Positions 35,641 through 47,943 are shown, counted from the first letter of the stretch. The stretch is DNA of 64,000 nt from Symsagittifera roscoffensis (GCF_963678635.1 NC_087065.1:67921374-67985373), one strand, 5' to 3'. Numbers and translations: made by a program. The notes: generated by a model from the sequence alone, not told the origin.

Positions 35641-36199
35641 TTAAAACAGCACAGTTTTAAAATGCAGATTTAAAATCCACAATGCATGACTACCCTTACA
35701 CAAAACGCAAGGCGGAAACTGAAACTTATCTTGAGCTTTACTAGTTACCTGGCTATTGGCTGCAAAAATTTTGGTTGTTTTTGGCTTAACTGGTTCCTCG
35801 TTTTTTTTTTGCCTTAGAGTTAAGTACACGTAATCGTTCATGCTCCTCGGCCTTTTTTCCAACCAGTTATTAAAATTTAAGAGTGTTGGTCGCTGCCAAT
35901 TATGCCTAACAGTATGTATTGACCAAGCTTTGCTGAGGTTAGGCGGAAGTTTACTAACAGCTTGGTTTAACACTCTTCAGATCATCGTTGAATTACATTG
36001 ATTTGAAAACTGCTACGAGGCCAGATATGACATAGGAGAAACTAATGACATTTTCCGAATTGTGCATCTTAAGTGCAGGAAAAGTATTCAGCTTATCAAG
36101 ATGCGCACCAACAATAGCATGTGGTTGCCCAAACTTCCGCTGCAAGGTGGCCAGTGCATCCTTGTACATAACGCCACTATAACTAAACTTCATTTGCAT
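35641..36199 (-). pseudogene. BEL/Pao gag fragment
   Basis: 36199-35993 encodes a YKDALATLQRKFGQPHAIV block with LDKLNTFPALK, typical of the BEL/Pao gag capsid (DUF1759-like) region. 35973-35641 continues with LPPNLSKAWSIHTV and LLNFNNWLE, then an incomplete zinc knuckle CVLCKGSH (Cys 89, Cys 92, His 96) whose last Cys is lost. The two frames differ, so there is a shift near 35,985. The N-terminal part of gag is missing. Confidence 0.8.
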
Positions 36200-38269
36200 T
36201 CTTTATACGAAGATTTCATAATAGCGACATACCCATGATCTTTGCTAATTATATTACCGACGACGAAACTGAATTTTTTCATATTATAAAAAAAATTATT
36301 ATACGAATCCATCTTATATGTCGATTTTTTTTCGCTTAGTTCGTACACTGTAAAGATCTGAACGTTTGTTTATCTCGAACCACGAAGGTGTTTTAAGGGA
36401 GTTAAATCCGAACGTCTCTCATAAGAAGTAATTAATCAAAACTCCAATCTGGGCTCACCAATATCCTGTATTATGAAATTAAACAACAGGCGAAATTTAC
36501 TTGCTTGCGTCTAAAACCCACCAGGCAGCAGTCAGTATCATAGTTGCTCTTTTTGCTCTTTTATTGTTGACTCAAAAAATGTATGTAATTTTTAACGTTA
36601 CCGACTGGAAAAATGACCCTACTTACACTTCCGAAAGTCACAATTTTATCAACTTGATTTTGAAAAGTAGAATAGAACAAACTGTGAACAGTACTAAGCA
36701 GTTTAGCTTATGTCAGATTCAATCTTTACCACTTTAGATTTAGAATTCATTCATTGCAGAAAATCCACAGACAAAATAAACCAATTTTTTAATCGTGACT
36801 ACATTGAATGTAATCAATTCCAAGTTTTTGCATGCAATTTTTTCTTTCCTGAACTGTGCCATAGCAAGCATTCACTTCTCTGGATTCTCTTGCAGCAATG
36901 TCAATGTTCTCAAAGAGCAATGATACGGATGGATTGAAATGATTACGATCGACTGTGGCCCAAGATGTAAATTACCCCGCTCCTTATTAACCAGATCTTC
37001 CAATGCACCAAATTGATAACAAACAGCCCTAAAAACCAGCCCAATAATAATGAAAAGATCAAAAGACTAAAAGACTAAAGTGAAACTCTCCAGAAAAAAA
37101 AAAGACCAAACGTTGTATGAGAGCAATTTATCAAACTCCCGCTCAACAAACTAACTATTCGATTTTTTCGGTCATTCGAGACTACTCAGATACTCGCTTC
37201 TATTTAATTTAAAGACGACTTAACCAAAGATGATCAATCACGATGCTACCTATTTTCAAAATTGTTTGCTTCTATTTTCAAAATTTAAACAATAATAGTT
37301 TTCGATACATCAGTTCTAAAAAAAGAAAAATTTGCGAAAACCTTGTATTTAAACTGCCAAATGAACCCGATGAAATTCCTCTCGTTCTTCACGAAAAGTG
37401 CTCAATTATGACTAGTAAACTTCCTGCCAATTCTTCGGCTAGATCAAACAACCAGGCGTATTTCCTTCCAAATGAAAAAAAATCAATTCTAAGCCCAACC
37501 TTCAAGAAACGTAGCAATGAAATTTTGAGAACAATCGATAGATTTCTCTTCTATCTATAGCTTCAAGAATGTCTGAATGTTTCCTCGTCATTTGTTTTGT
37601 TTTATCTGCACCGAGAACCCATCTTTAGTGAACTTCACTTTGGATTTCTTAAGTACAGATTTTGTACTGTTCAATTATTGATCTGTCTAGATAGTCTGTG
37701 CAAATCACTAGATTCCAGCAAGGAATTGGTGTTATCTATAATGATTTTTTGCAAACGCTTGATAATGATAATGGATTTTTTTGGGAAAACTCTACCGATT
37801 GGGATTTGAGGCTAAGTTATTATTTTTTCAATCACATCTGACTAACAGACTCCAAAGCGTTAGAACCAAAAATTTTTTCTTATCATCTGTGCCTGCTACA
37901 AGCGGAGTCCCACAAATCTCAAGGCTTGTCAGACCAATGTAAATATGTATTCCTTTATTCTGTGCAGAGGAAATGTGTTCGTAAATGCTCAAGGCAAAAA
38001 AACGGTTCTGGGAGGCATTTTTTGGCGGAAAACAAAACAAATAGAAAATGAATTTCACTAATTTTTTCCGATTAAGGCTAAGTTTGATGGATTCATTTCC
38101 CAGTCGGTATTGACAAATAAATTAAAAACTTGAGTGAGAATGGAAAAGAGGGGGAAAAGTAATTGATGTTGAAGCCTCGTCAAAGTGGTATGCTAGGAAC
38201 ATCAAGGAAACACCAACTGGTCGTGAACTTTCAAGAATGAAGAAAAAATTGAAAAAAAAAATTTTTTTT
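36200..38269. other. Gene-free stretch
   Basis: No recognisable protein or RNA. The 105-codon frame at 37243-37560 (plus) is Lys/Ser-rich with no domain. If the BEL element's left LTR ever existed it should lie just above 36,200, but I see no copy of that sequence near 32 kb. Confidence 0.45.
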
Positions 38270-39160
38270 CGCAGGACCTTATAATAAAGGCAATAGATTT
38301 TGTGTTATGAAAAGACAAACTTATGACAGAAAACTACAAGAAATTTTGAATTGCCAAAATTTTACAGAATTCAAAACTGGCACTGATTGTTTGATCTTGA
38401 AGTAGAAAACGACGTCAAAAACACACTACTGAAATGAGAAAACAAGAACTCATAAGTGATAGAAAAAATTTCAAAACTCAGAACTACCGTAGCTAGCCCG
38501 CTAGGTTGTACGGTTGGGCTAAAGTACATACGAATGAAACAACACTCCATCCTGTTCTATCAATTGCTAGCAATTGTTATCATAAGCTGAACGAGTTTTT
38601 GACTCCTTTTTTGAAAAGGTTCCCGACGAAAACATTGAAACATCTACGTTAAACGCTCGAGAAAAACTGAAAAATATACTTGACAAGAATCATTAAAATG
38701 TTTCACTAGACGTTAAGAGGTTGTACACAAACGTTCTTGTATCAGAAGCAGTTGAGATTGCCTTACGTGAGTTGTATTCAACTGATTACGCAACAGACTT
38801 TGAGCGTTCAACTCTTAAAATGCTGCTTAAGTTTGCCGTGACAAATGTTTAACTCAAAAGCAATGGAAATTGTTTTTGTCAGAAGGATGGGTTAGCCAAG
38901 GGGGCACCTCTGGCAGTGGTATTGCTATTATTTGAATGTGGTCGCTCGAAGGAGTAATTAAAGATGAAAGCGATGGCACAAAGCAAAAAAAGCAATCTAA
39001 AAATTTCCAAAATTCAGCATATAATATGTTTGGAACAGTAAAGGTCTTGAATGTGAAAAATGGGAAAAATTGGTTTCAAGCTAAATGTCACAACATCAGT
39101 AACGACGAATACCAAAAAATGGGTAATTTAGTATGGTACTAGGAATTCTGTCGTTATTTA
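38270..39160 (+). pseudogene. Penelope-like reverse transcriptase with PHD-like end
   Basis: Reading across frameshifts gives the Penelope-type RT signature in order: NKGNRFCVMKRQTYD (about 38,275), ARLYGWAKVH (about 38,490-38,520), LNEFLTPF, VSLDVKRLYTNVLV (about 38,700-38,740, the motif A Asp block) and CQKDGLAKGAPLAV (about 38,880-38,920, motif B). The frame at 38936-39142 continues with LEGVIKDES and ends in GKNWFQAKCHNISNDEYQKM and VWY, which looks like the second half of a PHD-type zinc finger with some Cys lost. No GIY-YIG nuclease was seen. The copy is dead. Confidence 0.7.
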
Positions 39161-39729
39161 CCAGACATTTCAATTTGTAGTTTTGAAAGAAAACTGTCGA
39201 AAGATACGTAAACTACACAAATTGTACTGTAAAAGGAGACACGAACACGTTACTTTATAATGTGAAATCGTTGCATGAGAACTTACAATTTATTATAGAA
39301 AAAGCAGAGGTTTGATTTTATCGCTCGATCTCAAATGATAACAGCATAACTCAATAGCATCTAGAAAGTCAATGAATAATCTCTTCATGCTGAAACGAAA
39401 TCTTCATAATCCCCCCAAAAATCTTCAAAATCAATTATGTTGAAGTCGATGATTATGCTTGTTCTCATCTACGGTAGCAGCATTTGGTATGCAATTACTG
39501 AAACTTAAAATCTGTTGAAAAATTCTAAAACGCGGACTGAAGTGGATTTGCAACGACAACAACAGATCATTAAAAGCGTTAAAATCGTCATAACTTTGCC
39601 GTTCTCCTTCCATGCAACTACAAGATTTAACAGACGTATGAAAAGTACCATTACAACTTTGACGATTTACTGGGTCTGAGAGAATGCAGAAGAGCGGTTA
39701 GGTCTTCAACTGAAATCGTCTTCAATCAC
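39161..39729. other. Spacer between two RT fragments
   Basis: No gene. Sparse protein-like words on the plus strand just before 39,730 may be the degraded N-terminal side of the LINE RT that follows. Confidence 0.4.
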
Positions 39730-40122
39730 ACCAAACCTCACAAATGAATTCGCGCACTATTCTTTTTCTACAGAACTGGCACATTAGTCAACAGAATACC
39801 TCGAGCAACACTTTTCGGAGTTCCAATCTGACTCAATTTCTAACAAAAATTTTAAACAAATCTTGGGACGAAATGAAGCTACCTGAAGCCTGGAAACTTG
39901 CTCACATTGCCTCTATCTTCAAAAAAGTAAAAAAAAGTCGTTAGCTGACAACAATCGTCCAGTAAGCTTAACATCAATAGTTTGTGAAATATTTGAGAAA
40001 ATATTTAGAGCCCATCTTGTGGAATATCTAGAAAAACAAGGAAATTTTTGTGTCTGATTTCCTGCCCGGTAGATCGTCACAATTACAACTACTGAGAGTG
40101 CTGGATGATTTCACAAAAATGT
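39730..40122 (+). pseudogene. LINE reverse transcriptase fragment, abruptly truncated
   Basis: The first frame (39744-39944) has ILNKSWDEMKLPEAWKLAHI followed by FKKVKKS, the classic palm-entry block of Jockey/CR1-type RT. After a shift it continues LADNNRPVSLTSIVCEIFEK, then LPGRSSQLQLLRVLDDFTK. The similarity stops dead at 40,122, just before the position where the catalytic Asp block should come, where TGTAACATTCG begins. This suggests either a breakpoint or interruption by another element. Confidence 0.75.
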
Positions 40123-41820
40123 AACATTCGCCCAAATACTACATAGTGACGGAGCGTAGACAAAGCACCTCTTGACGATTGGCCGGCGTCAGTTACCTAA
40201 TTTCTACCCGTTTCTCACCGTCTCGACCTGACCAGTTGATTTTCTCGTCTGTCTAGAACTAAGTAAAAGTTACCATTTTTAGGCCATCAGTCGAACGACT
40301 TTGATCAGCTTTCATTTGCATGCAAAGACAACCACATAGCTCGGTCTCGGATCCCCAGACTACGTCATTGCTATTAAAAACACGGCTCGAATATCTTATT
40401 TTACTATGTTTTTAGTGACAGGTATACACTAAATCCATTGGAGATGGATTGACCCTTTCCTCTTCCTAGCTACTCATATTCTAAAGTAACAAATAATACC
40501 GGTGTTAATTCAAATGTTTAGGACATCAGAGTAGCTAAAAAGTTGGTTTAATATAGTCTTTCAACAAACGACAGTCTCTGAGCGCCGGGCCTCCCATTGC
40601 GTGCTCTTCAAAGAATAACGTTGTTACTTCTTCCACTTCGTGTCACGGGAGGGTACTGATCCTTCCGATTCTCCCAGTGAAGCCTCCTTTCTTTTTATCG
40701 GCTCCCGCTATACGCCTTATCGTGCGTGATTGTCACGATTAGAGACTCGTTGTTTTTCTTGCGTTTTTCTCGACCGTTCTTCGCAAGTCAATTAGGTTGT
40801 TCTCTTCTTCTGTCCGCTTTCTGCTAAATATTGCCACTTTTTGTATTTTTCAGAAAAATTCCATCGCAATTCGAATTTTGGAAAATTCCTTTCTAGGATA
40901 TTCCGACCCTACTTTTTGTGATTAATTTGCTATTAACAGCGTTATTACTATTTTTCTTGGTCGTCGGACGATTGAGCTGTGTCACTCCGGCGGAATGAGA
41001 AATACTCCCCGGAGATTCCCTTCAATGTCCCCATTGAACGCATAACCCCGGGTTATCTTCAAGTGGTGATCCAGTCATCTATAAACAACTTACAAATCGC
41101 ATTAGAAGATGAAATTTATCTATTCCACCTCAACTCACCGCGTGTCATAAATGGCATCGTACTACATTTCACTGCCTTTCAGAATTTTCACAAATATTGC
41201 ACTATGAAGAGTGTCCTAGATAAAATTTCTTTCCTGACTCCTTACCTCATTTCTCCGTAAAATTTTTTCTCCTGATTAAAAAGTTGGGAAGTGGCACGGC
41301 CACGCAGCCGTTAAAGTTAACTTAACATCACTCACCAATTATAATCATTCGTTTATCCTGTTGTACTCAATACTAAAACTAAGAAACTCTGTGGCTAGGA
41401 GAGGTAATGAGGTACTCACCCTCTTTGAGCAAGCGTACTCAAACCCTACCAGGTCGCCACAAAGTAAATTTGTGTCCTACACAGGTTAAAAACTCCAGTC
41501 AGGTTTAAATAGGTAAATATACTCACCCAAGGCCTATGTATATAAATAACATCAACTAAAATTCTCCATTGTAATTCAACATTTTAACAACAATCGTAAA
41601 AATTCCAAGTCTGGTTTGACCAAACTACATCAAAACAAAAAGTTTAAAAGTTTCATTAATCAATCGTAGTTGATTAGTTCAAATTTTTACACACAATAAG
41701 AATCAAAATTTCATTTCTCTCCAGTCTTCAATCGTCGTCCATCGCTTCTGGTTCCTGCTCTCCTTTCTCACTATCTTCAAGAACGTTCTGCAGCATATCC
41801 ACAGAGTTTTAGGCCGTGCC
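40123..41820. other. Unassigned stretch, possible LTR of the minus-strand element
   Basis: It starts TGTAACATTCGCCC exactly where the LINE RT is cut. TG at the plus-strand left edge means the minus strand ends in CA, as an LTR should. It leads into the minus-strand coding block at 41.8 kb, so it could hold a 3' LTR and 3' UTR. I did not find a second copy near 61-62 kb, which leaves this unproven. Frame 40979-41260 (plus, 93 codons) has no recognisable domain. Confidence 0.3.
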
Positions 41821-42396
41821 TCAGCTTTCCTCTTCCAGCAACCTCTGTCTGCAGCAGCGTAGTAGGTCCACATTCACTTTGTGCTCTCTGTTCCTGCAGA
41901 AGCTGTTGTGCAGGCACAGGCTCACGTTTCGTTCTAGGTCAGCTTGTAAGACCTCTTTCCTTTCCTTTTGAAAGGTGCAAGACATCCCAGCTACTCTCTT
42001 CACTGCCGTGGTCACTGCGTTCCTATGTGTCAGGAATGCTCTCTTATAGGCTCCCGGTCCTATGTCCAACTGGAAAGATCAATAGGCTTCCGTGTTTTGG
42101 GACAAATGACGCTTCGCACGTTCACACACCCACGCCGTCATCACCGCACGGAACCAAGGCATCAATCTTTGACTTGCCCAAAACTTTTTTTTTGGTATTC
42201 TCAAAATTTTGCAGGTCGTTTTGGACATATCAAGTCTCTTGCTGATGCTCACTCGGCTTAATTGCTCCGGAGTTGGCACGGCTATCTCCTGTTCTGTCGA
42301 CCCTGCATTGGCTTCCAGCCATCTTACTGCTAACATGGCGCTGACCACCAGTATCGTCACCTTCACGGTTTGGTCAGGCAATCCAATGGAGAACAA
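41821..42396 (-). pseudogene. Unknown 3'-end protein of the minus-strand block, hydrophobic segment
   Basis: Two consecutive minus-strand frames. 42396-42079 has a hydrophobic stretch (residues about 11-28, VKVTILVVSAMLAV then RWLEA) that could be a signal-anchor or membrane segment, followed by a Lys/Arg-rich tail. 42069-41821 is Cys-rich in its second half (CLHNSFC, CCRQR). I do not recognise the family. Position at the 3' end of a possible retroelement would fit an env-like or accessory protein, but this is inference. Confidence 0.35.
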
Positions 42397-42584
42397 CTCT
42401 TCGGCATCCCAAAACCAGTACTAGGCTTGCTCTCGTGGGGTACCAAAACGTCTGCGCCAGGCAGTGACACGGGTACTCCCCATGAGTCAACAGGATGTTT
42501 CTCCAAGTTCGATATCCCTATGCCATTTCCACCATCGTTTGGTGCGTCTCATCTTTTTCGTCTATCGTGGGAAAATCAATTGAC

Positions 42585-44629
42585 TTATTGCCCTCGCCTT
42601 TTCTTCTTCTGGAACTCACTGATATTCCCTTCAACCCACTTTACAAAATCTTTTCCCACTATTTCTTCCAACTCATCCCCAGACCTCTCCGGGACTGCCC
42701 GATGGATCTTCCTCAACAACTCATGGAATCTCTCCGACATCCTCGACAGTCGCACGCACTTGGGCACCGAGAAGAGCTGGTCGATTAGTCGCTGTTGTGT
42801 TCTTGCATCTACAACAACCAAGTTCGTCGGGTATTTGCTATTACAGTATGGTGCCGCGCTAGATCCCATCAGATACTCCGAGCCGGCTGATGATATCCCA
42901 TGCTGTGCTTCAAATTCATCATGTTCTCAAGGGCCTACCGCCAGCTTCCAATTTTCTGCTCCGTCTGGAAAGCTCCAGGGAACACTTCCACACTCAAGGA
43001 CGTGACCAACCAAAGGACACGCTCCAGGCGTTCCAATGATTCAATTGAGCTGGTCATGCTGCAAAATCCTAAGGTGGTCATCAGGTTCACTTCCGTTATT
43101 CCATGGCAGTCTGCAATCGATTCCCTCTCATTCTTATCTGACATGCTCAGCCTTCCATACAACTTGGCTAACTAGCGATGCTGTTCCTTCAACGTTTTCA
43201 GGCAAGGATCATTCCCACACACGCGCCCTTCCATTCCACAGCTGGAAGCTAGGCAGGCACCCTCCTTCATCCAATCACTTGGAGAATCCCCCTCGGACGG
43301 CTCCGTGGTTTGTTTGTCGTCTTGTCTCGTTATTTTCAGAGCCAATAGATGATGTATCATGGCTCGGTCGTACAGGCTCTCATCGTGGTTCTCCACCAAT
43401 TCAGCTTCAGCGGTGAGGTCCCATATCAGGTCCGCGTTCGGATTTGGGCACCATGAAGGCTTCATAAGTTCCCACATCGTCACTAAGCTGGTCTTCAGTG
43501 GACCGCCCCACGAACCACACTCAAAGCTCACTTGTCTCTCCAGCTGGAGAATCGAACGTTCAATCACTCGTTCCACCAGGATCACTCCCAACTGTAACAG
43601 TTCGGACGTTACTCTCCCCATTTCTCGCACTCTTTCCACCCAGAAATTGAGGATTACTGCTTGCTGATAGTCGCTTCTTCGTTAACGAATGGAGCCATCC
43701 CCGGGACGCCGACACGTGTTGGAAGGACTTCCGCTTTCCTAGCGTCGCGTACTCCTTCAGACTCCTAATTCCTTCTAACAATTTTCTCGTCACAGTCAAC
43801 TCTTTGTTGGAACACCGCCTGACTTCCTCCAACCTCCGGTAGCTATCCATGTCGTTCAGTTCTTTCGTCGGGATCTTCAGTGGCCTGTCTTGATAGAGTT
43901 CCAACAGGGCCCTCAATTAGACTTCTTCACGTTTCATCGACCTCTGCCTGATAGTATTTACACACTTCTTCCAGTACCGGAGTGGGTTACGATCCACCAC
44001 GAACTTCGCAAAGCCAAGTGCGTTCTTTCTTTTTGCCCCCGCTATTGCAGAATCGTCCCTGGCGATCAACACTCTCAAAGCTCCCATCAATTCTAACTGT
44101 TTCTCTCTAGATCCTAACTCAATGGTGGCTTCATACTCCCGTCTTCTTATTCCGTCAAGACACCACACAAAAGCCTCACTTGCAGGACTTTCCTGACACA
44201 GGGGTTGGCTAAGTACGCCATCACAGATGAGGGAGTACGCATGATTTCGTCGCAATACTTCTGCAGGGCCGCCTTCAAAGAAATCTTACTCAGAAGCTCT
44301 AAACCATTCTCATTCGCCTCCGACGACATCACTGTGCCATATTCCTTCCTCTTCAGGTTCAAGCCCATTATCAACTCTTTCAGATACTCCTGCATGGCTT
44401 GCTTGTCATGCCAGGCCATCAGGTGCCCTCTTGCGGAGTTTCTCGCTTTCACCATTTCCAGGTAGCCACCAGCAGGATCGCCCATGTGAAACGATTCGGG
44501 CACTGTTATACGATTATACTCAATCACGTCGAGCTGCCCTTCCAACTTCATCTTTGCCACGCTGGTACGTGACGGTTTGTAGTCGTCCAATCCACTGGCT
44601 CCACACTGGCTATTAACCTCCATTTCCAA
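42585..44629 (-). pseudogene. Unknown broken protein(s) of the minus-strand block
   Basis: A run of frames (44629-44147, 44255-43917, 43916-43560, 43639-43172, 43162-42935, 42869-42585) read as one or two long proteins broken by shifts. The 44629 and 44255 frames overlap and probably continue each other. Content is helical and charged (LEELIMGL-type and RRLEEVRRCSNKEL stretches), with a Cys cluster in 43639-43172 (FECGSWGG, CGMEGRVCGNDPC). I do not recognise the family and no RT, nuclease or capsid motif is visible. Dense non-repetitive minus-strand coding bias is the main evidence that it was once a gene. Confidence 0.4.
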
Positions 44630-44883
44630 TCTGGTGTCAGCCAGGGTGCTCTCGCTTCTCTTGACCTATGAAGCCGTTAAGATTAATCCCGCCAGCAACA
44701 TCGGTGGCACTTAGCACTCCTTCTCCCTGCCGCCTTGCGCGTCCCCTTGCCCAGCTTCGTTCGAGCGGGACACTTTCGCCAGCGACATCACCACCGTTGT
44801 GGTCTTTTAGTTCACAAGCTTGGGGTTGGTAACTTTGTCGTTCACTCTCTCCTTCAACTTTCTCACCATTGACTTGTACTTCT

Positions 44884-45319
44884 TCAGTCCTTTCCTGGCT
44901 CTTCTGACAGATCGACCTCGCACAATCGGGAGTTCTTTAGTTCTTTTTCCTTGACTGACTCGGTCAGACCGTCCGAGTCAGTGGACTCCATCAGTTTCTC
45001 TATCAATTCAGGCATGATGGGCTGGTTCAACCCCATTTTCATCACGGATTGGGTGCCGTATCTCCGGATTATGCTCCACCTTTTTTCCATGAAAGCTACA
45101 CGCGTCAAACCTCGCCGGTTTTTCTCTCCAACTAGCTCTGGTACCGCTTCCTTTCTTTTTCTGGCAACGTGCCCAGGAACGCCACCCGCATTGACTCATC
45201 AATCCTCCTTCTTCGAGGGGATTCAGTAGCTTGGACTCGTACATCCTCTGATGCGCTTCAACCAGAAAAAGAGACTCCACGGGTGACAGACTAGCTGGGG
45301 GCTCCTTAATGGGAGACAT
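44884..45319 (-). pseudogene. Unknown short frames of the minus-strand block
   Basis: Overlapping minus-strand frames 45319-45008 and 45108-44884. The first has PPASLSPVESLFLVEAHQRM and a Trp/Arg-rich middle; the second ends in acidic residues. No domain recognised. They are likely pieces of the same broken protein as the neighbours, separated by shifts. Confidence 0.3.
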
Positions 45320-45763
45320 AAATGATTACGGTGTCATCAACACTAATCTTTCATTTGCTCCACCGCCTTCTGTTTCATTGAAATCATATTTCAGCATATC
45401 CCTCTCCAGAGCAACCAAGTCGAATTCGCTCATTCTGTCGCTCTTCCCTTCCATGGGGTCATCTTTCCCATGATTCTCTTTATTTGCATCTCCTCCATTG
45501 TCTGGTCTTGCTCCCGGTCCAGAGGGGCCTTAGCGCATGTCAGCTCCTGCTTCCGGTCGAGCCGGTATCGCCAAGTCACCGGCATGATAAAACACTAGGT
45601 CCTTCATAACAATTTCCACAGGTTGCTCACCATGCGGCGCCACTTACTCTATCGTCAGATAGATGCCTCCTCTGGTCTCCTTGCTCACCTCCATTATCAC
45701 CACTGTCTCCCTTCTGGGCCACGTCAGCCTAGACTTGTCGTCAGCTGGGGTATACACGTCATT

Positions 45764-46584
45764 TCAGTAGCCTGCAGAGACCTCTGGTTTCCTTGATGGT
45801 ATGGCCTTGATCTTCTTCCTGCTACACAAGTCCCGAAAGGTGAAATCGAAGACAAGTAAAGCTGCACCGTTCCAGCTGATGAAGCGCGGCTCCATCCCCT
45901 CATTCCACTTGATCATCTTTTCTTCTACATCCTGCGCAGCTCCTATCCTGGGTGCCAGACACGGACTGTTCACTCCCAACAACATCCTCTTAATGCGGGG
46001 ATACAGTGGACATCTGTTTAGCAGTGGATTTAAACCCACCAGCCATGCGTCCTGGTTCTCCATCACGTAAACGTAGGTCTCCGGCCAGGCCGGGATCTTC
46101 ACTGCGTCCGTTGTTCCTCTAGGGATAGGTCGCAGGTGCCAAAGCTTGGGGTTCAACGATACATTGGCAAGGTCCTCGCCTCCCATCCGACATTTGAAGC
46201 TGTTGTTCACGTCCATTAATACCCAGCCAGGTGCGGGTATCCTCCCGAACAGTCGATCGTCACTCGCCACTCTTCTCAGCTCCCTCTGTTCTACCCAGTT
46301 TAGCACAGAGCATTCTACCACTGACACAAGGTTAACATACAGAACTGAATGTCTGTACCCCTCCACTTGTATGTCAGGGAACACGTGCACCACTGTAGGC
46401 CCATACACCACAGCCAAAATTCTCTCAACCTGAGGATCAGAGCGAGTGGATCGATCCACATTATCAGGGCCAAGTCGGTCAACAAGGGCATTCCCCGACA
46501 CCTCTTCACTTCACCCTTACTTGAGATTGGCTTATCCTCTCCGGTCAAACTTCTGTTCTGTTGTAACAAATACTGCAGGAGCAA
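45764..46584 (-). pseudogene. Unknown protein, best preserved frame of the block
   Basis: The frame 46501-45764 (245 codons) is the longest in this part and has normal protein composition. It is rich in Val and Arg, with VVYGPTVVHVFPDIQVEGYR near residue 30, a WVLMDVNNSFKC segment near residue 92, and several Trp and Pro residues. The overlapping frame 46584-46315 probably supplies its N-terminal side through a shift. I recognise no family. The compact, beta-like pattern could fit a structural or aspartic-protease-like fold, but I see no catalytic motif and do not assign one. Confidence 0.4.
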
Positions 46585-46602
46585 GGACCTCCAGTCCTTC
46601 AG

Positions 46603-47722
46603 TTATCGATAAGATGTTGTCTCCATCTGAGCATCGAACTCCCTCTTTGGTCCCTGCAGTTGTTCGGGGTATCTTAGCAGCGCGAACAGGTCACCCAAGC
46701 GACCATAGGTCATCGCAATCAGTGTCAGCAGACCATCCAGCCGAAGATTGGCTAATTCCTGTGTATTAAGCACCAGGGGTCCTTTGACAAAGCTTTCGTG
46801 TCCCAAGGTTACGTATAAGGCCAGCACAAGGCCAATAGACAGTTTCCTGATGTCCCTCACGAAGTTGGCTATCATGTTCCTCGATGCCTCAGGGTAGCAG
46901 CTGCTGATAAATGCAGGTGACCATCCTACTCCCATTACTGCGAGAATATCTTCTTACCTCTCGTACTCGGCACTTAAGGACAAAACATCCGCTTGGAACC
47001 GGTCCAAGGACATCGTGTTAATCTCCTGCAGAAATCCCAACATCGTCGCCTCTGCCTGCTCCCTCACTTCTAATATTTTTCTTAAGTATTGTTGGATCTC
47101 TCTCACTACTGACCAAATTTCCTTTTTCATCCCACACATAGTCCGTCTGTCTGAACCACAGATTAATCGCCAATTGCTGCACCAGCTGCTGCTCGTCACC
47201 CACTCCTGGCCTCAATTTCAATAACCGGGCAAAATTGGAAAAACCGAGGCCCAGCCTCCTCATCAAGAACGACGCGCGTCGGGCTATGATCTTTGAATCC
47301 TTGGATCGCACTCGAGTTGTCCGACCATATCGCAGGAAGTTCTGATCGGTAGGGATAGTAAAAGCTGGGATTCATCTGTCGATTCGGTGCCGGCATCATC
47401 ACATCAAATCGCCCCTCCGCTAGCATGACGACCATGACATACACAAACTGCATGGTTCGGGCAATAGGACCTAGCCGGGAGACAGCACAAAGATTATCTT
47501 CACCAACTGCCATGCAAAACTCTGTTGTATCGATCTCTCAGCGTCCACCATGGCTGAGAGCAGCGTCATGATCGCTTCTCCCACAGCCTCCGAGCTCGGA
47601 ATTGAACCGTCGACAAGAGCGTTTAGAAGGCCCCTGCTCTGCAGGTGGTTATTCGATCCGGCTATTATCACTACTTCTGGATCCACGTTTACCACCCTCT
47701 GCACACTTATCGCCATCCCCAC
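46603..47722 (-). pseudogene. Second SGNH-like segment with conserved C-terminal extension
   Basis: Frame 47722-47471 has DPEVVIIAGSNNHLQSRGLL (residues 14-33). The hydrophobic strand followed by G-S-N-N resembles block III (GxND) of SGNH hydrolases with Asp replaced by Asn. The protein appears to continue through 47513-47196 (FDVMMPAPNRQMNPSFYYP), 47311-47018 (SNFARLLKLRPGVGDEQQLV), 47199-46954 and 46935-46603, with a shift at each step. The nucleophile block and the Asp-His block were not identified here, so enzymatic function is doubtful. Its place right after the first SGNH-like gene suggests a duplicated or paired domain. Confidence 0.4.
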
Positions 47723-47943
47723 CGCTTGGCCCTAATCCAAATTGGGAGCTGTGAGGAAAATCACATCCGGTCAAAAGAGTGAGAGGGCGTGCACAGGTAG
47801 TCAGAGCTGGCCACTTTCAGAATTCTCCCCAGCTTCATCTCCTGAGGGTCATAAGCAGCAAAAAGACTGTCCCCTTTTGGTGATTCCAGATGAGCGTACC
47901 TCCTTTCGTCACCTTCCACTAGCGTGATTCTAGGTTTATCTCT

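Larger units (their letters stand above)
32306..36199 (-). mobile_element. BEL/Pao LTR retrotransposon remnant
   Basis: Minus-strand fragments appear in BEL/Pao order: gag (36.2-35.6 kb), protease (35.4-35.0), pol N-terminus and RT fingers (34.9-34.2), RNase H piece (34.15-33.9), integrase (33.75-32.67) and the integrase C-terminal domain (32.63-32.31). Each fragment is in its own frame, separated by stops or shifts. RT is missing its catalytic core. I did not find a matching LTR pair, and gag lacks its N-terminal part, so the copy is truncated as well as internally deleted. Confidence 0.9.

Noticed and set aside
40979-41260. 93-codon plus-strand frame in the possible LTR region
   Set aside because: No domain or homologous context. 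The length is only moderately above chance in this less AT-rich section.
42079-42396. Envelope glycoprotein
   Set aside because: There is one hydrophobic stretch, but no fusion peptide, furin-like site or Cys pattern that I can defend. Left as unknown.
42370-43005. 211-codon plus-strand frame across the minus-strand block
   Set aside because: Ser/Pro/Cys/Thr-rich antisense shadow. The minus strand shows better protein-like continuity over a much longer distance.
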